This document shows positions 40,061 through 48,081 of a DNA stretch of 64,000 nucleotides, piece by piece. Source of the DNA: Phyllobacterium phragmitis (lineage in GTDB: Bacteria; Pseudomonadota; Alphaproteobacteria; Rhizobiales; Rhizobiaceae); the NCBI RefSeq assembly GCF_002980495.1, contig NZ_PVBR01000012.1, positions 1 through 64,000 of the forward strand, read 5' to 3'. The translations under genes and the position numbers were made by a program. The notes beneath the pieces are model-generated. The model worked only from the letters and a program-made list of their open reading frames with translations. It made no database searches and was not told the origin of the DNA. Within the stretch, counting starts at the first letter, position 1; each line of letters starts with the position of its first letter.

Positions 40061-40996
40061 CTATGCTGCTTTGGCCCAAGCCGTGACGATGGGCTTTGCG
40101 GTGTTGGCCCATTCGTTCTGGACCGAAACAGCCGTTGTGCTTCCATCACCATTGTCAGCGATAACGACGCGAGTCCCGTTGTTCAGAAGCCGCATAGCCG
40201 CACCCTCAAGGGCTGGAGGAACAACAAGAACGGTTGGCTTTATCCCGAGCAGGCGTCCTTCATCGCCTGTCAGGTTCATCATGTATTGCCGAGCAGCTTC
40301 ATAGTTTTCGGCATTCAGTTCGGCCTTGGATGCGAAGGCAAGCTGCCATAATCCGAAGCCAGCATTCGAACGAGCGCGGATGCCGTAGATGTAATCATCT
40401 TTGAAGAACACATTGCTGTCGTTGTCATTATCGAGAGCAGTCAATTTCGGAGCAATACGTTCCTGATAGATCATCGGTTTAACGGCACGGCTGGTGTCCA
40501 GTAAATACCATGCAGGTCCGTTCCCGGCCTGCATATTCGAGACAGTGGCAGTTTCACCCTCGCCATTCCTCACCGGATGATCAGCGTCGAAGAAATTCTT
40601 CCCGTCATAGCACTTTGTGGCAAAGCCCTGGGCCAGCAATGAAAAGACCAGTTCGTCAGGTTGTTCTTTTGAGGCACGTCCAAGATCGGTAAAAAATGGC
40701 GCATAAACACCTATATTGTCGTCCTCAATGTCCGTCCGCTTGACCGAAATCGTATCTTCGAACAGCTTGTTGGTGACAGCGAAACCATGCGCTTCCAGAC
40801 TCTTGATTTCACGGTCGCCTATCCATTCGCGAAGCTTTGGAACTTGACCGAGCCAGCCGTAGCGCTCGCTGCTATTGGTTGACGGCACAATCATGGCTAT
40901 TTCGCCATAAGCGCTCCCCGCGCCTTCGAACCCAATGTTAAAATTCGCCTTGAAGCCCGTAAAAATATCCCCGAGGCTTTGTTTGTTAATGATCAT
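40061..40996 (-). CDS. Mu-like major capsid protein (gpT family)
   Basis: The 311-residue protein has the gpT pattern: MIINKQSLGDIFTGFKANFN at the start, WLGQVPKLREWIGDREIKSL, KRTDIEDDNIGVYAPFFTDLGRAS, CYDGKNFFDADHPV and the C-terminal EWANTAKPIVTAW. It forms the phage head shell. It follows the protease/scaffold gene as in Mu. Between it and the tape measure the usual tail genes are missing, which marks an internal deletion. Confidence 0.9.
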   Translation of the reverse strand: MIINKQSLGDIFTGFKANFNIGFEGAGSAYGEIAMIVPSTNSSERYGWLGQVPKLREWIGDREIKSLEAHGFAVTNKLFEDTISVKRTDIEDDNIGVYAPFFTDLGRASKEQPDELVFSLLAQGFATKCYDGKNFFDADHPVRNGEGETATVSNMQAGNGPAWYLLDTSRAVKPMIYQERIAPKLTALDNDNDSNVFFKDDYIYGIRARSNAGFGLWQLAFASKAELNAENYEAARQYMMNLTGDEGRLLGIKPTVLVVPPALEGAAMRLLNNGTRVVIADNGDGSTTAVSVQNEWANTAKPIVTAWAKAA

Positions 40997-41184
40997 ACTA
41001 ACGGCTCCGATGAGTTAGGTGCGGTCGAACTGGCATCGAAGGTTTTGCGGACTTACCAATTGACTGCGGTTAAAATCAAATTTGAAGGTCATTTGAAGGC
41101 CACTGGCGCGTTTTCTCCCTCCGGCCTTGTTCTCCCCCTTGGCATCAATGCCGTTTCGCCTTTCCGTGGGCCTGATGGCGATCT

Positions 41185-42183
41185 TCAGCTTTCCCGTGCA
41201 TTTGCAAATTGTTCGGCGCTGAGACCGAGCTTGGCACATATCGCAGCCTGCCCTTCGTCCAGCTTGCTCGCGGTCTGACTGCGGCTATGCGCCGATGTCT
41301 GCTGTCCAAACAGACCGATGAAGGCAGGACCGGTCTTTTCCACGAAACTGTCAAAGGCGGGCTTGTTTACCTTGCAGAGCGAAACAGCCCAGTCCTTCAT
41401 GAATGGAGCGACCACGCCGCGCCGAATATGGTCCGCAACGTGCGCTTCTGCGGCCGTTTCAGTCACGCCCTGGCGAAGTTGGTTTGCCTCGGCTACAACA
41501 CGTTCGAAATCACCGATCGGAACAAACTTCGAAGGATCGGGAGTTGCGCTATTTGCGGAGACAGGTGGCGTCTCACCCGTGATGGATGCGATTTCAAATG
41601 CCAGATCGACAAGCGGCTGCAACTTCTGCAAGACGGCCTTCTCATCCGACCCATCTGGAAGGCCTAGCAACTTGGCCGCGCTCGCGACCTTCTCGACATA
41701 CGCTTCCACTTTCATAACTACCTCCGAGCGCGCGAGCGCTGTCAATTGATCCAAGTTGGGAGAGTTGGTCAGGCCTGCGTTATCGATATGAAGAACGCTG
41801 CCCGATTGCGTGTGATGAAAAACCGGAGAGAGGTAACGATACTCGCGACTGGCGAGGTGTTTTGCGGCGGCTTCCGTCCATTCAACAAGCCCCCAGACAC
41901 CATCTGATCGAGCTTCCATACCGACTATCCAACCCGCAGCCGGCGCGGGCTTGCCGTTGTTGGCGGCGTTTATGCTTTGGTGCTCGTAATCGATAACGAT
42001 CTGTTTTTTACCGTGATAGGAACGCGTCCGTTTCACGATCTGCGCCGGATCATTCGCGAGATACGGGCCGCGTCCGTCAATGCCGTTGAATTTGCCTGCG
42101 GGCAGCAGGTGCACCCATGATCTAGCCTCATCTTTTGAAGCCAATATCTCGATGCGGTGCATTCCAACTCTTGCGCTCATCAA
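41185..42183 (-). CDS. Mu-like phage protease/scaffold protein (gpI family)
   Basis: The N-terminal half has the gpI protease pattern: RIEILASKDEARSWVHLLPAG, KQIVIDYEHQSINAANNGKPAPAAGWI, REYRYLSPVF and ALTNSP-like AGLTNSPNLDQL. The C-terminal part is helical and probably the scaffold; in Mu it is also made from an internal start (gpZ). It processes the head before DNA packaging. It is ATGA-coupled to the Mor-like gene. Confidence 0.88.
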   Translation of the reverse strand: MMSARVGMHRIEILASKDEARSWVHLLPAGKFNGIDGRGPYLANDPAQIVKRTRSYHGKKQIVIDYEHQSINAANNGKPAPAAGWIVGMEARSDGVWGLVEWTEAAAKHLASREYRYLSPVFHHTQSGSVLHIDNAGLTNSPNLDQLTALARSEVVMKVEAYVEKVASAAKLLGLPDGSDEKAVLQKLQPLVDLAFEIASITGETPPVSANSATPDPSKFVPIGDFERVVAEANQLRQGVTETAAEAHVADHIRRGVVAPFMKDWAVSLCKVNKPAFDSFVEKTGPAFIGLFGQQTSAHSRSQTASKLDEGQAAICAKLGLSAEQFANARES

Positions 42184-42608
42184 CCTTTGCTCCGCGCGAA
42201 ACGCTGGAGATCATCTTTTATTTTGCCGGTTCTTTCGCGCAATTGTTCGTCGCTCATGAGATACGAACGGACAGACGTGTCTGTTACGCGCAGGATGCGA
42301 GCGATTTCACTGTTGGAAAGGTTGCAGGAGCGGAAATATCGAGCGAGAAATTTCTTGGCCACCGGGATGCGATAAATGCTAACGCCCTCGAAGCGATCAT
42401 ATAAAGCCTGTGTCGCTTCTATTCCGATGAGGCGCACAATCTGATTACCAGGCGTGGCCTTGCCCGAAAAAGAGAGCGCGCTCCCGCCGAAATTGATCAG
42501 GAACGTTACGGCAACCTCAAGCCCCAAAGCTTCAATAAAGGGAATAATATGGGCTTCAATTCGCCCGGAAATTTCTTGGTTTTGGGAGTTTCGCCATGTG
42601 TGCTGCAT
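42180..42608 (-). CDS. Mor-like phage transcription activator
   Basis: The 142-residue protein has VAVTFLINFGGSALSFSG, IYRIPVAKKFLARYFRSCNLSNSEIARILRVTDTSVRSYLM and a basic C-terminus. A dimerisation half followed by an HTH with VRSYL recognition helix is the Mor/C layout of Mu-like phages, where the protein switches on middle or late genes. Its stop overlaps the protease ATG. Confidence 0.7.
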   Translation of the reverse strand: MQHTWRNSQNQEISGRIEAHIIPFIEALGLEVAVTFLINFGGSALSFSGKATPGNQIVRLIGIEATQALYDRFEGVSIYRIPVAKKFLARYFRSCNLSNSEIARILRVTDTSVRSYLMSDEQLRERTGKIKDDLQRFARSKG

Positions 42609-42709
42609 GACCGAATTTAGATCATAACCAAGGTTGGCGATCTATTTCCTAATCCTATGCAATAAGGGTTTTTGGCCACCGCACGTTCGTTGGCAGTTCA
42701 ATACATCAA

Positions 42710-42742
42710 AAGGCCACGGGAAGAAAGCTTGCCCATGGCCTT
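42710..42742 (-). terminator. Terminator downstream of the Mu-type HTH gene
   Basis: AAGGCCA pairs with TGGCCTT around a partly paired CGGG/CCC interior. On the minus strand the hairpin is followed by CCTTTT, so transcription of the 43,332-42,763 gene should stop here, separating early from morphogenesis genes. Confidence 0.6.
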
Positions 42743-42762
42743 CGATTTTGATCCTGCCCGCC

Positions 42763-43332
42763 CTAGTTGGCAAGGCCCAATCTAACGAGCACTTTTGCCG
42801 CTTCCTCGACACTTGGTAACGCGATCTCCGGCGGTAGCCGTTCCGGCAGAATGTCCCATGCTTCTGCGAGATCGCCGTTCGTTTCGGTTTTCAAAATGCG
42901 GACGAGCGGCAGGACCCATGGCGGGGCCGTGTTCTCCGCTTGCGCTTCTTCCACCCGCTCCACGTCAGGCAGGTTCGGCAAGATTGAAACAACCGCGTCG
43001 ATCGCCGGCAACTCCAGAATACGCACTATCAATTCGTCGAAGGCGCGGGCTGGCAAGCTTGAGACGTGATACGCGCAAAACCATTTACCTTTGTGTCTCG
43101 CCTTGCGTCTGCGCCAACTATCCTTGTTTGCTCTGCGGCTAATTGCTTCCGGCGTTCGAGGCAAGCCGGGTAATGCCTTGGCTGCCAGATCGGCGGCGGT
43201 GAACCATTCCTGTATGCGACTGCCGTCGCGAACGATATGCAGCAATAAGGTTTCGAGATATTTCACGCGTCGTTGATTGTAAGCCCATTCGTCAGCAGCG
43301 ACCGATACCGTAAGGATAAGGCTATCTGACAT
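42763..43332 (-). CDS. Mu-type HTH DNA-binding protein (repressor or transposase-N-like)
   Basis: Residues 40-110 contain EWFTAADLAAKALPGLPRTPEAISRRANKDSWRRRKARHKGKWFCAYHVSSLPARAF, the winged-helix domain shared by Mu repressor and MuA N-termini. No DDE catalytic core follows, and the remaining 80 residues are unrelated. It may be the element's repressor or the truncated remains of a transposase. Start chosen at ATG 43332 (MSDSLILTV); it overlaps the previous gene by 11 bases. Confidence 0.65.
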   Translation of the reverse strand: MSDSLILTVSVAADEWAYNQRRVKYLETLLLHIVRDGSRIQEWFTAADLAAKALPGLPRTPEAISRRANKDSWRRRKARHKGKWFCAYHVSSLPARAFDELIVRILELPAIDAVVSILPNLPDVERVEEAQAENTAPPWVLPLVRILKTETNGDLAEAWDILPERLPPEIALPSVEEAAKVLVRLGLAN

Positions 43333-43861
43333 GAGGCCACCTCTTTTCGAGCCAAAGCGTGGTTTGCTGCTTTTGAAGAATCCATCGAATATAAGCTGCG
43401 AAAACTCGGACAGAGGGCATGGGAGCAGTTTGAGTGCCTTCGGCATTCAATGAAACGGCCTTACCGAATTTTGCGATGCAAACCGCCCGGATCGGGGCCG
43501 CTTTACTTGTCGGAAACGTCAGAGAGTGCTCGATCCGTATCATCAACGTTATTTCACGATGCAACTCGCCGTTTTCTGCAATTTCGAGAATCTGCATCCC
43601 TCGAACTGGTTGCCAGTCCCTCCAGCCTCGACGTTTTTTCCGCCGCGCTATAGCGTCTTGAGAAAATAGACTGACATGGTACTCCATTGTCGTACCCTTT
43701 CCCGCTGCCTTTCGGCATAGGGTCGGATGCGCCGACAGCCAGTGACGCTGGATATAAAGACGCACCGCCTGATAACTACGAGACATGCCCAACAACTGCG
43801 CTTCATGGACTTGCCGCGCCGTGAGCCATTCCGTTTGGTGTGGGTTATATGATGTCGGCAT
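43322..43861 (-). CDS. Second Mu-type DNA-binding protein, 179 residues
   Basis: The N-terminal half, WLTARQVHEAQLLGMSRSYQAVRLYIQRHW and EYHVSLFSQDAIARRKKRRGW, resembles the end-binding domain of Mu-family transposases. The rest (to 179) does not match a DDE core and looks like a different domain or decayed sequence. It probably recognises the element ends or operators; catalytic transposition is not expected from this protein alone. Confidence 0.5.
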   Translation of the reverse strand: MPTSYNPHQTEWLTARQVHEAQLLGMSRSYQAVRLYIQRHWLSAHPTLCRKAAGKGTTMEYHVSLFSQDAIARRKKRRGWRDWQPVRGMQILEIAENGELHREITLMIRIEHSLTFPTSKAAPIRAVCIAKFGKAVSLNAEGTQTAPMPSVRVFAAYIRWILQKQQTTLWLEKRWPHVR

Positions 43862-43883
43862 AGTCTTTACCCCATAAACAAAA

Positions 43884-43909
43884 GAGGGCGCGGGATATGA
43901 CCGCGCCTC
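43884..43909 (-). terminator. Terminator after the 234-codon gene
   Basis: GAGGGCGCGG and CCGCGCCTC pair with one bulged G around GATATGA. On the minus strand the hairpin is followed by TTTTGTTT, so it ends the 44,598-43,918 transcript. Confidence 0.65.
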
Positions 43910-43917
43910 AAGCCGCT

Positions 43918-44598
43918 CTATTCGTTTACTACTCTTTTGAGGTCGGATTGATCCGTCTCATTTGAAAGCTCTGTTCCGCTACTACCGAGCAACTGTGCAA
44001 TCACCTTTTCGACGGTCGCGGTTTTCAGATTGAGCGTCTGGGCGATGGCGCTGGCGTCCACGCCTTCCTTGATCTTCGCCGCGATGGACTGATCGCGCGC
44101 GTTCTCGTTAAGGACTGGCTCCTGTCCGTCAGTCTCTGCATCGGACCGCGCGCTATATGCGTTCGGCAGGGCAACATGGAGCAACACGCTCCGTACGTTG
44201 TCGGGTGAAATATCGTGGATTTCGCCGACACGCTCCAATTCCGCTCTGTCGTTGATGAATTGCAGAAGAAAAGGCCTCACCATTTCATAGGCGCTCAACC
44301 CCTTGTTCTTGACGTATTCCGCCGCGTATTCTGCAGCCTGCTCATGTCTTTCCAGCCGTTTTTCATCTTCGGCGGGGCTGCGCGACTCTTTGACCATACA
44401 GCGATGAATAGTTTGCAGGTCATTCACGATGCGGTCGGGGATACGGCAGATGTCGTGACTAAGATGCTTTAATCCGCCATTTTCCCAAAGGGCCGCATGG
44501 AGAAGGTGCGTAAAACCGCGCAACTCTCCATAGGTATCTTCCAGTGTGGAAAGCGCGTCGTCCATGTCGTCGAGTTCATAGGTGACTTTGATAGCCAT
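43918..44598 (-). CDS. Uncharacterised Mu-like element protein, 226 residues
   Basis: A highly acidic helical protein (DDMDDALSTLEDTYGELRG) with a C-terminal HTH-like region IAAKIKEGVDASAIAQTLNLKTATVEKVIAQLL. ATG 44598 has GGAGG seven bases upstream; an alternative ATG at 44622 lacks one. It is the first well-supported gene after the control region at the element's right end, so a regulatory role is likely. No family is recognised. Confidence 0.6.
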   Translation of the reverse strand: MAIKVTYELDDMDDALSTLEDTYGELRGFTHLLHAALWENGGLKHLSHDICRIPDRIVNDLQTIHRCMVKESRSPAEDEKRLERHEQAAEYAAEYVKNKGLSAYEMVRPFLLQFINDRAELERVGEIHDISPDNVRSVLLHVALPNAYSARSDAETDGQEPVLNENARDQSIAAKIKEGVDASAIAQTLNLKTATVEKVIAQLLGSSGTELSNETDQSDLKRVVNE

Positions 44599-44626
44599 GT
44601 CGGCCTCCAGCATGCTTTTCAAGGCA

Positions 44627-44848
44627 TCATTCCTGCGGGCGGCGCAGAAGCCGGGAGTTGAAAACCGTGCTGGACGGCAACATGACCTTTAGGCTTTCGC
44701 CCTGGACATTCGCCATGTCCTCCCGGCCGCATCGGCAGCAAACGAAAAATTTTCGCTTGCTGAAATCTTGTGCGACCACGCCCCGGAGACAGGGCATAAA
44801 AAATGCGCCGTTCAGGCGCGGATTGATTGGAAAATAAAAGAACGACAT
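44627..44848 (-). CDS. Possible small Cys-containing protein, 73 residues
   Basis: A frame from 44848 encodes MSFFYFPINPRLNGAFFMPC and a later FVCCRCGRED, which could bind zinc. It overlaps two of the hairpins in this region and has no clear ribosome site, so it may be noncoding. Confidence 0.25.
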   Translation of the reverse strand: MSFFYFPINPRLNGAFFMPCLRGVVAQDFSKRKFFVCCRCGREDMANVQGESLKVMLPSSTVFNSRLLRRPQE

Positions 44849-45157
44849 TTTTTCGTTCTCTATCTCTCGCACCGGCCATGGTGGCGCATACCACCAGCAA
44901 GGAGTTTTCAAGCTCCGCATATACCGTAACGGCGATTGCCTGTTTCTGCAAGCCATCAACACAGAGAAAAATCAGAAGGAAAAAATTTCCTTCTGATTTT
45001 TGAGATGGCAATTTTTTCCGCTTCAAACAGAAGATGGAGTTTGCGGGTTATCTCTCCAGCGCCAGCAACGAAAGTCTTTGCCGTCGCTCGCCAGCCATCT
45101 ACCGTCCGCCTAGCAGAAAAATTGCCGTTTGCCTAAACGAAATTCTTTCGTTTAGGC
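44736..45157. repeat. Cluster of short-loop perfect or near-perfect hairpins
   Basis: Four inverted repeats lie in the right-end control region. 44736-44762: 13-bp arms, one mismatch, 1-base loop. 44839-44859: AGAACGA/TCGTTCT. 44968-45000: 15-bp perfect arms, 3-base loop. 45131-45157: GCCTAAACGAAA/TTTCGTTTAGGC, 3-base loop. Three contain CGAAA/TTTCG. They are not followed by clear T-tracts in one direction, so they are not simple terminators. Confidence 0.7.
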
Positions 45158-45205
45158 ACCTTTCCAAGCGGGGCAGCAACACTCTGATTTGGCAGTCCGA
45201 AATTT

Positions 45206-45319
45206 CCCACTTTCGCAACGCTTTATTTTCAATTATTATAAGTAAATCATTGAAATCAATATATTAAATTAAAGTGGAAAGTGATTTTAAAAGTATCGTT
45301 TCAGCGCTCCACTTTCGAA
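45206..45319. promoter_or_regulatory. Repeated CCACTTTC motifs in the element's AT-rich control region
   Basis: CCCACTTTCGC (45206-45216), AAGTGGAAAGTG (45272-45283, containing the motif inverted) and CTCCACTTTCGAA (45307-45319) lie in the most AT-rich part of the window. Spacing of about 35-65 bp and alternating orientation suggest operators for the element's repressor or transposase enhancer sites. The stretch 44,849-45,530 contains no convincing gene. Confidence 0.5.
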
Positions 45320-45393
45320 TTGTCATTTTTAATGATTTCAAGCACTTAGCACTTTGATACAGCGTAAAATTATAGCCAAAACAGGCGGTTTAT

Positions 45394-45530
45394 GCCAACT
45401 GATCTTGCGCGCGGCTTGAATGGGCTTTCCGCTCGATTTCGTTCTAATTCATTGAATTGACGTTGTTTTCGCCCGATCCCGGCCAATCCCACCTAATCCC
45501 GATTAATGCCATCTGATATTGCGGGTTACA
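45394..45530 (-). repeat. Right terminal region of the Mu-like element
   Basis: Two transposase-site-like repeats, TGCCAACTGATCTTGCGCG (45394-45412) and TGCCATCTGATATTGCGGG (45506-45524), the latter ending at TTACA (45530). Three AATCCC units lie between them. The same motif occurs inverted at the left end (36716-36765). Confidence 0.75.
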
Positions 45531-45535
45531 GCGGC
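45531..45535. repeat. Target-site duplication GCGGC, right copy
   Basis: Matches 36711-36715 across the element. Confidence 0.8.
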
Positions 45536-45758
45536 GTTGACGACAGGCGCGTTTTCCGGCTCTTCCTGTGGCAGGAAGATATGCGCGCTTGACGGCGATA
45601 CGGTCGTCATTGAACGGGAGCATATTCGCATCGCGAATATGCTCCCATCTATAGCGCCGGGCGCAAATAAAGGTGGCGGACCGTCCCCGGTGCGTGAATG
45701 CGAAGCCCCTTTGAACGAAAGGGCTTTCAAAGCCCCGACTTTTTCCAACTCGCTTTGA
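45536..45758 (+). pseudogene. 3' fragment of the interrupted nuclease-like gene, itself decayed
   Basis: In frame with the fragment at 36672-36715, it continues through GRKICALDGDTVVIEREHIR and then IANM, typical of the first strands of secreted staphylococcal-nuclease-fold proteins. After IANM the expected DAPE motif is absent and the frame runs into unrelated residues to a stop at 45758. The gene was therefore also truncated downstream, near a perfect hairpin at 45616-45646. Confidence 0.65.
45616..45646. repeat. Perfect 14-bp hairpin with 3-base loop
   Basis: GGGAGCATATTCGC, loop ATC, GCGAATATGCTCCC. It coincides with the point where the nuclease-like frame loses similarity. A 7-1-7 palindrome GGGCTTTCAAAGCCC follows at 45721-45735. 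Confidence 0.7.
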
Positions 45759-45847
45759 ATAAATTCTTTCCGATCCATTGCGAGCGCCGCCAAAGCTGGT
45801 GCTATACTATCGAAATCAGGTTCTCCACGAGCATGCTGCTCGATCAC
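45700..45847 (-). pseudogene. Fragment of a serine-hydrolase accessory domain
   Basis: About 50 codons read EQHARGEPDFDSIAPALAAL and end GALKALSFKG, resembling the domain that follows beta-lactamase-like serine hydrolase modules (a pattern of P-x-Y-x-x-M-S-P-x-L-A and then L-x-S-L-x-F-K-G). A stop lies just upstream in frame and the downstream frame is unrelated, so this is a relic. Confidence 0.4.
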
Positions 45848-46150
45848 GCGGCGCAGAAGCTCTCATTTCTGGAGAGCGTTTTGTGAGAGGTCGAATCCGC
45901 TACCCATCGCGGGTCTTTCCGACACGGACGGCGATTACCCTGCTCCGGAAGAGGATGTGCAGTTAAATCGCCTGCTTCGCAACACCCGATTCCTGCGATT
46001 GGTCAAGTGCAAGATACCAAAACTGGCAGCCCAAACGATCATCGATGGAACTTGAGGAATCGAACCCAGGCACCTAATCAAACTTTGCTGTGCTTCGGAA
46101 GTTTCAATGCCAATTTATGGTTTAGATACAGCCATCTCATAGCTGTGCAG
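45848..46150. other. Intergenic stretch without recognisable gene
   Basis: Short frames occur on both strands, but none has a ribosome site, family resemblance or conserved context. A GGTTCGATTCC-like string near 46,055 on the minus strand lacks pairing arms and is not a tRNA. Confidence 0.6.
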
Positions 46151-46912
46151 TTAAACTCCAAGGTATATTGCCGGCGCGATCAGCGACAAGCCGGACAGCA
46201 ACAGTAGCGCGAAAGCCATTTGCCTTACGGTTCTAGGCGTCAGTGGCGGAGGCCACCTCCTTGCCAGGTAGGTGGCTGCGACCACGCTCGGTAAGCCGGC
46301 AAGCGCCCAGACGAGAACATGGCTCTGCCAGTCGCCACTGACGGCGACCAGACCAAGACGCAACAAAGAGCTTATCGAGAAGATCGCGACGAGCGTTTCG
46401 CGAACCACCATGTGCGGCATCGGCTGGCGGTAAAACTGGAAGACGAGCGGCGGCCCCGCCGTCGAGAAAAGCCCACCCATCAGACCACCCAGGGCGCCGT
46501 AAACTGCAAAAGCCGCGCCAGATGACGGCCGGCGGCGCAAAACCGGACGCCGGATCAGTTGCAGGCTCGACAGAACGATCACCACGCCCAAGACGATTCT
46601 GAGGGCCGTCAGTGACGTCGATGCCAACAATTCGAGAAGTGCATAACCCACAACGATCATGGGTACGGCGCCAGCAAGCGACAGGAAGAACGGCCTTGCG
46701 GCAATGTCGCGCCAACCGCGCGCCAGAACCACAACCGCATTTGCGAGCGTCAGCAGGCTGATGACGACAGCAGCCTCGGCGAACGGAATCAGCCCTGTAA
46801 ACGCCACGGCGCCCATCAAAAGCAGTCCGAAGGCGAAGCCGGTCAGCGTCTGCACATAGGCCGCCCCGAAAGCAAGTAGACCGAACGTGACGAGCTCCGC
46901 CGTGCCGATCAT
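46151..46912 (-). CDS. TauE/SafE-family membrane exporter
   Basis: The 253-residue polytopic protein has the TauE/SafE (DUF81) duplicated layout: LLAFGAAYVQTLTGFAFGLLLMG in the first half and GALGGLMGGLFSTAGPPLVFQFY in the second, with about eight hydrophobic segments. Members export sulfite, sulfoacetate, sulfolactate or other organic anions. It is the last gene of the catabolic operon and overlaps the enolase-superfamily gene as ATGA, so it probably removes the pathway's anionic end product. Confidence 0.85.
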   Translation of the reverse strand: MIGTAELVTFGLLAFGAAYVQTLTGFAFGLLLMGAVAFTGLIPFAEAAVVISLLTLANAVVVLARGWRDIAARPFFLSLAGAVPMIVVGYALLELLASTSLTALRIVLGVVIVLSSLQLIRRPVLRRRPSSGAAFAVYGALGGLMGGLFSTAGPPLVFQFYRQPMPHMVVRETLVAIFSISSLLRLGLVAVSGDWQSHVLVWALAGLPSVVAATYLARRWPPPLTPRTVRQMAFALLLLSGLSLIAPAIYLGV

Positions 46913-48078
46913 GCCGGCTCGCCAGATGCCAGACGGAGCGTACGAAACGGTTCGAGCCGTGCCAGATCCGGCATCGCGCCGAGACCTGGTCCTTCGGGCA
47001 AGGCGACCCGCCCGTCGTTGACCACGAGCCAGGCGGGCGTGATCGCATCGCGCGACGGGTTCGCATTGACGTCGACCTCCAGCAGCCCATCCCCACCCGC
47101 CGCGGCAAGGATATGAGCGGAAGCCACGAGGCCGATGCCGGCACCGAGGAAATGCGGGCAGTAGCGGCGTCCTGCTGCGAGGGCGGCCTTGGCCACGGAA
47201 AAGCAGCCGCTGACGCCGCCCCACTTCGCGGCATCCGGCTGGATGACGGAGATATGACCGGCAGAGATCGCGGTGTTGAAGGCCGCAAGCCCAATGAGAT
47301 TTTCGCCACCCGCCAGTGGCGTTTCAGTCAGTTCCGCAAGTCCGGACCAGACCGCCTCTGTGGAATCCACCCGGACCGGCTCCTCCGTCCAACCGAGCCT
47401 TAGATCCTGCACGGCCAGCAGGAATGCGCGCGCCTGCTTAGGCGAAAAGCCCTGATTGGCATCCGCATGGAGCGTTTCACCCGGCTCAAGGCTTTCGGCA
47501 AGGTCACGGATGAGGGTAATGTCGCGCTCGAAATCGAAGCCGACCTTCACCTTGAAATCACGATAGCCAGCCGCGCGCGACTGCGCGACGGCCGTCTCCG
47601 CCTCGCGGATATGGATACCGCTGGCATAGGCACGCACCGTTGTTGCTGCGCGCGGCGAAAGCGCCTTGGCGAGCGGCTTGCCGCCTCGTCTGGCGGTGAG
47701 ATCCCAATAGGCCATGTCCAGACCCGCAATCACCTGAGCATAGGGCCCGGCCTCACCGGTCTGTAGGGCCAGAATCTCCGTGGCGGCGGTAAGCTCCCGC
47801 CACAGGCTGGGCGGGGTGGGCAGCAGCCGCCCGATGATACGCGGCGCGATATCGGTCACAAGAAGACGGGCCCGGTGCTCGGCGCCACAGGCCGGCCAGT
47901 TGCACCAGATCTCACCCCAGCCGGTGAGACCGACGTCATCCTCCAGACGGACCAGAACTGCGGGACGATCCCGCATTGTCCCGAATGACGTCGAAACGGG
48001 GCGATCGAGCGGGACGCGGAAGACGAGGGCTTCCACCTTTCTGATCGTCACCGGTGACCGGGCTGAAACGGCAGTCAT
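46909..48078 (-). CDS. Mandelate racemase/muconate lactonizing enzyme family protein
   Basis: The 389-residue enolase-superfamily enzyme has the capping domain (VFRVPLDRPVSTSFGTM) and barrel residues: KVKVG (K-x-K base), HADANQG (metal Asp), TEEPV (metal Glu), GGENL (metal Glu) and a late CPHFLGAG. Such enzymes abstract an alpha proton from carboxylates and act as acid sugar dehydratases, epimerases or lactonizing enzymes. Substrate cannot be read from the sequence. It is co-transcribed with the SDR and exporter. Confidence 0.85.
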   Translation of the reverse strand: MTAVSARSPVTIRKVEALVFRVPLDRPVSTSFGTMRDRPAVLVRLEDDVGLTGWGEIWCNWPACGAEHRARLLVTDIAPRIIGRLLPTPPSLWRELTAATEILALQTGEAGPYAQVIAGLDMAYWDLTARRGGKPLAKALSPRAATTVRAYASGIHIREAETAVAQSRAAGYRDFKVKVGFDFERDITLIRDLAESLEPGETLHADANQGFSPKQARAFLLAVQDLRLGWTEEPVRVDSTEAVWSGLAELTETPLAGGENLIGLAAFNTAISAGHISVIQPDAAKWGGVSGCFSVAKAALAAGRRYCPHFLGAGIGLVASAHILAAAGGDGLLEVDVNANPSRDAITPAWLVVNDGRVALPEGPGLGAMPDLARLEPFRTLRLASGEPA

Positions 48079-48081
48079 GCT

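Larger units (their letters stand above)
36716..45530 (-). mobile_element. Internally deleted Mu-like transposable prophage
   Basis: The 8,815-bp element has inverted TG...CA ends. Left is TGTAGCGCGCAAAATC and onward; the right end read inwards is TGTAACCCGCAATATC and onward, with 18 of the first 24 bases matching. Each end carries a second internal copy of the site: CGCAAGATCAGATGGCA near 36,746 and, inverted, TGCCAACTGATCTTGCG at 45394-45410. A GCGGC duplication flanks both sides. All genes run leftwards in Mu order: Mu-type HTH proteins, Mor-like activator, protease/scaffold, capsid, tape measure. No DDE transposase core, terminase, portal or lysis gene is present, so it is defective or dependent on a helper. 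Confidence 0.85.

Noticed and set aside
45503-45699. Downstream part of a minus-strand frame reaching into the element end
   Set aside because: It is antisense to the in-frame nuclease-like fragment; only 45700-45847 shows family resemblance.
46040-46075. tRNA-like GGTTCGATTCC string on the minus strand
   Set aside because: The flanking bases do not form a T stem, and no acceptor or anticodon arm is present.
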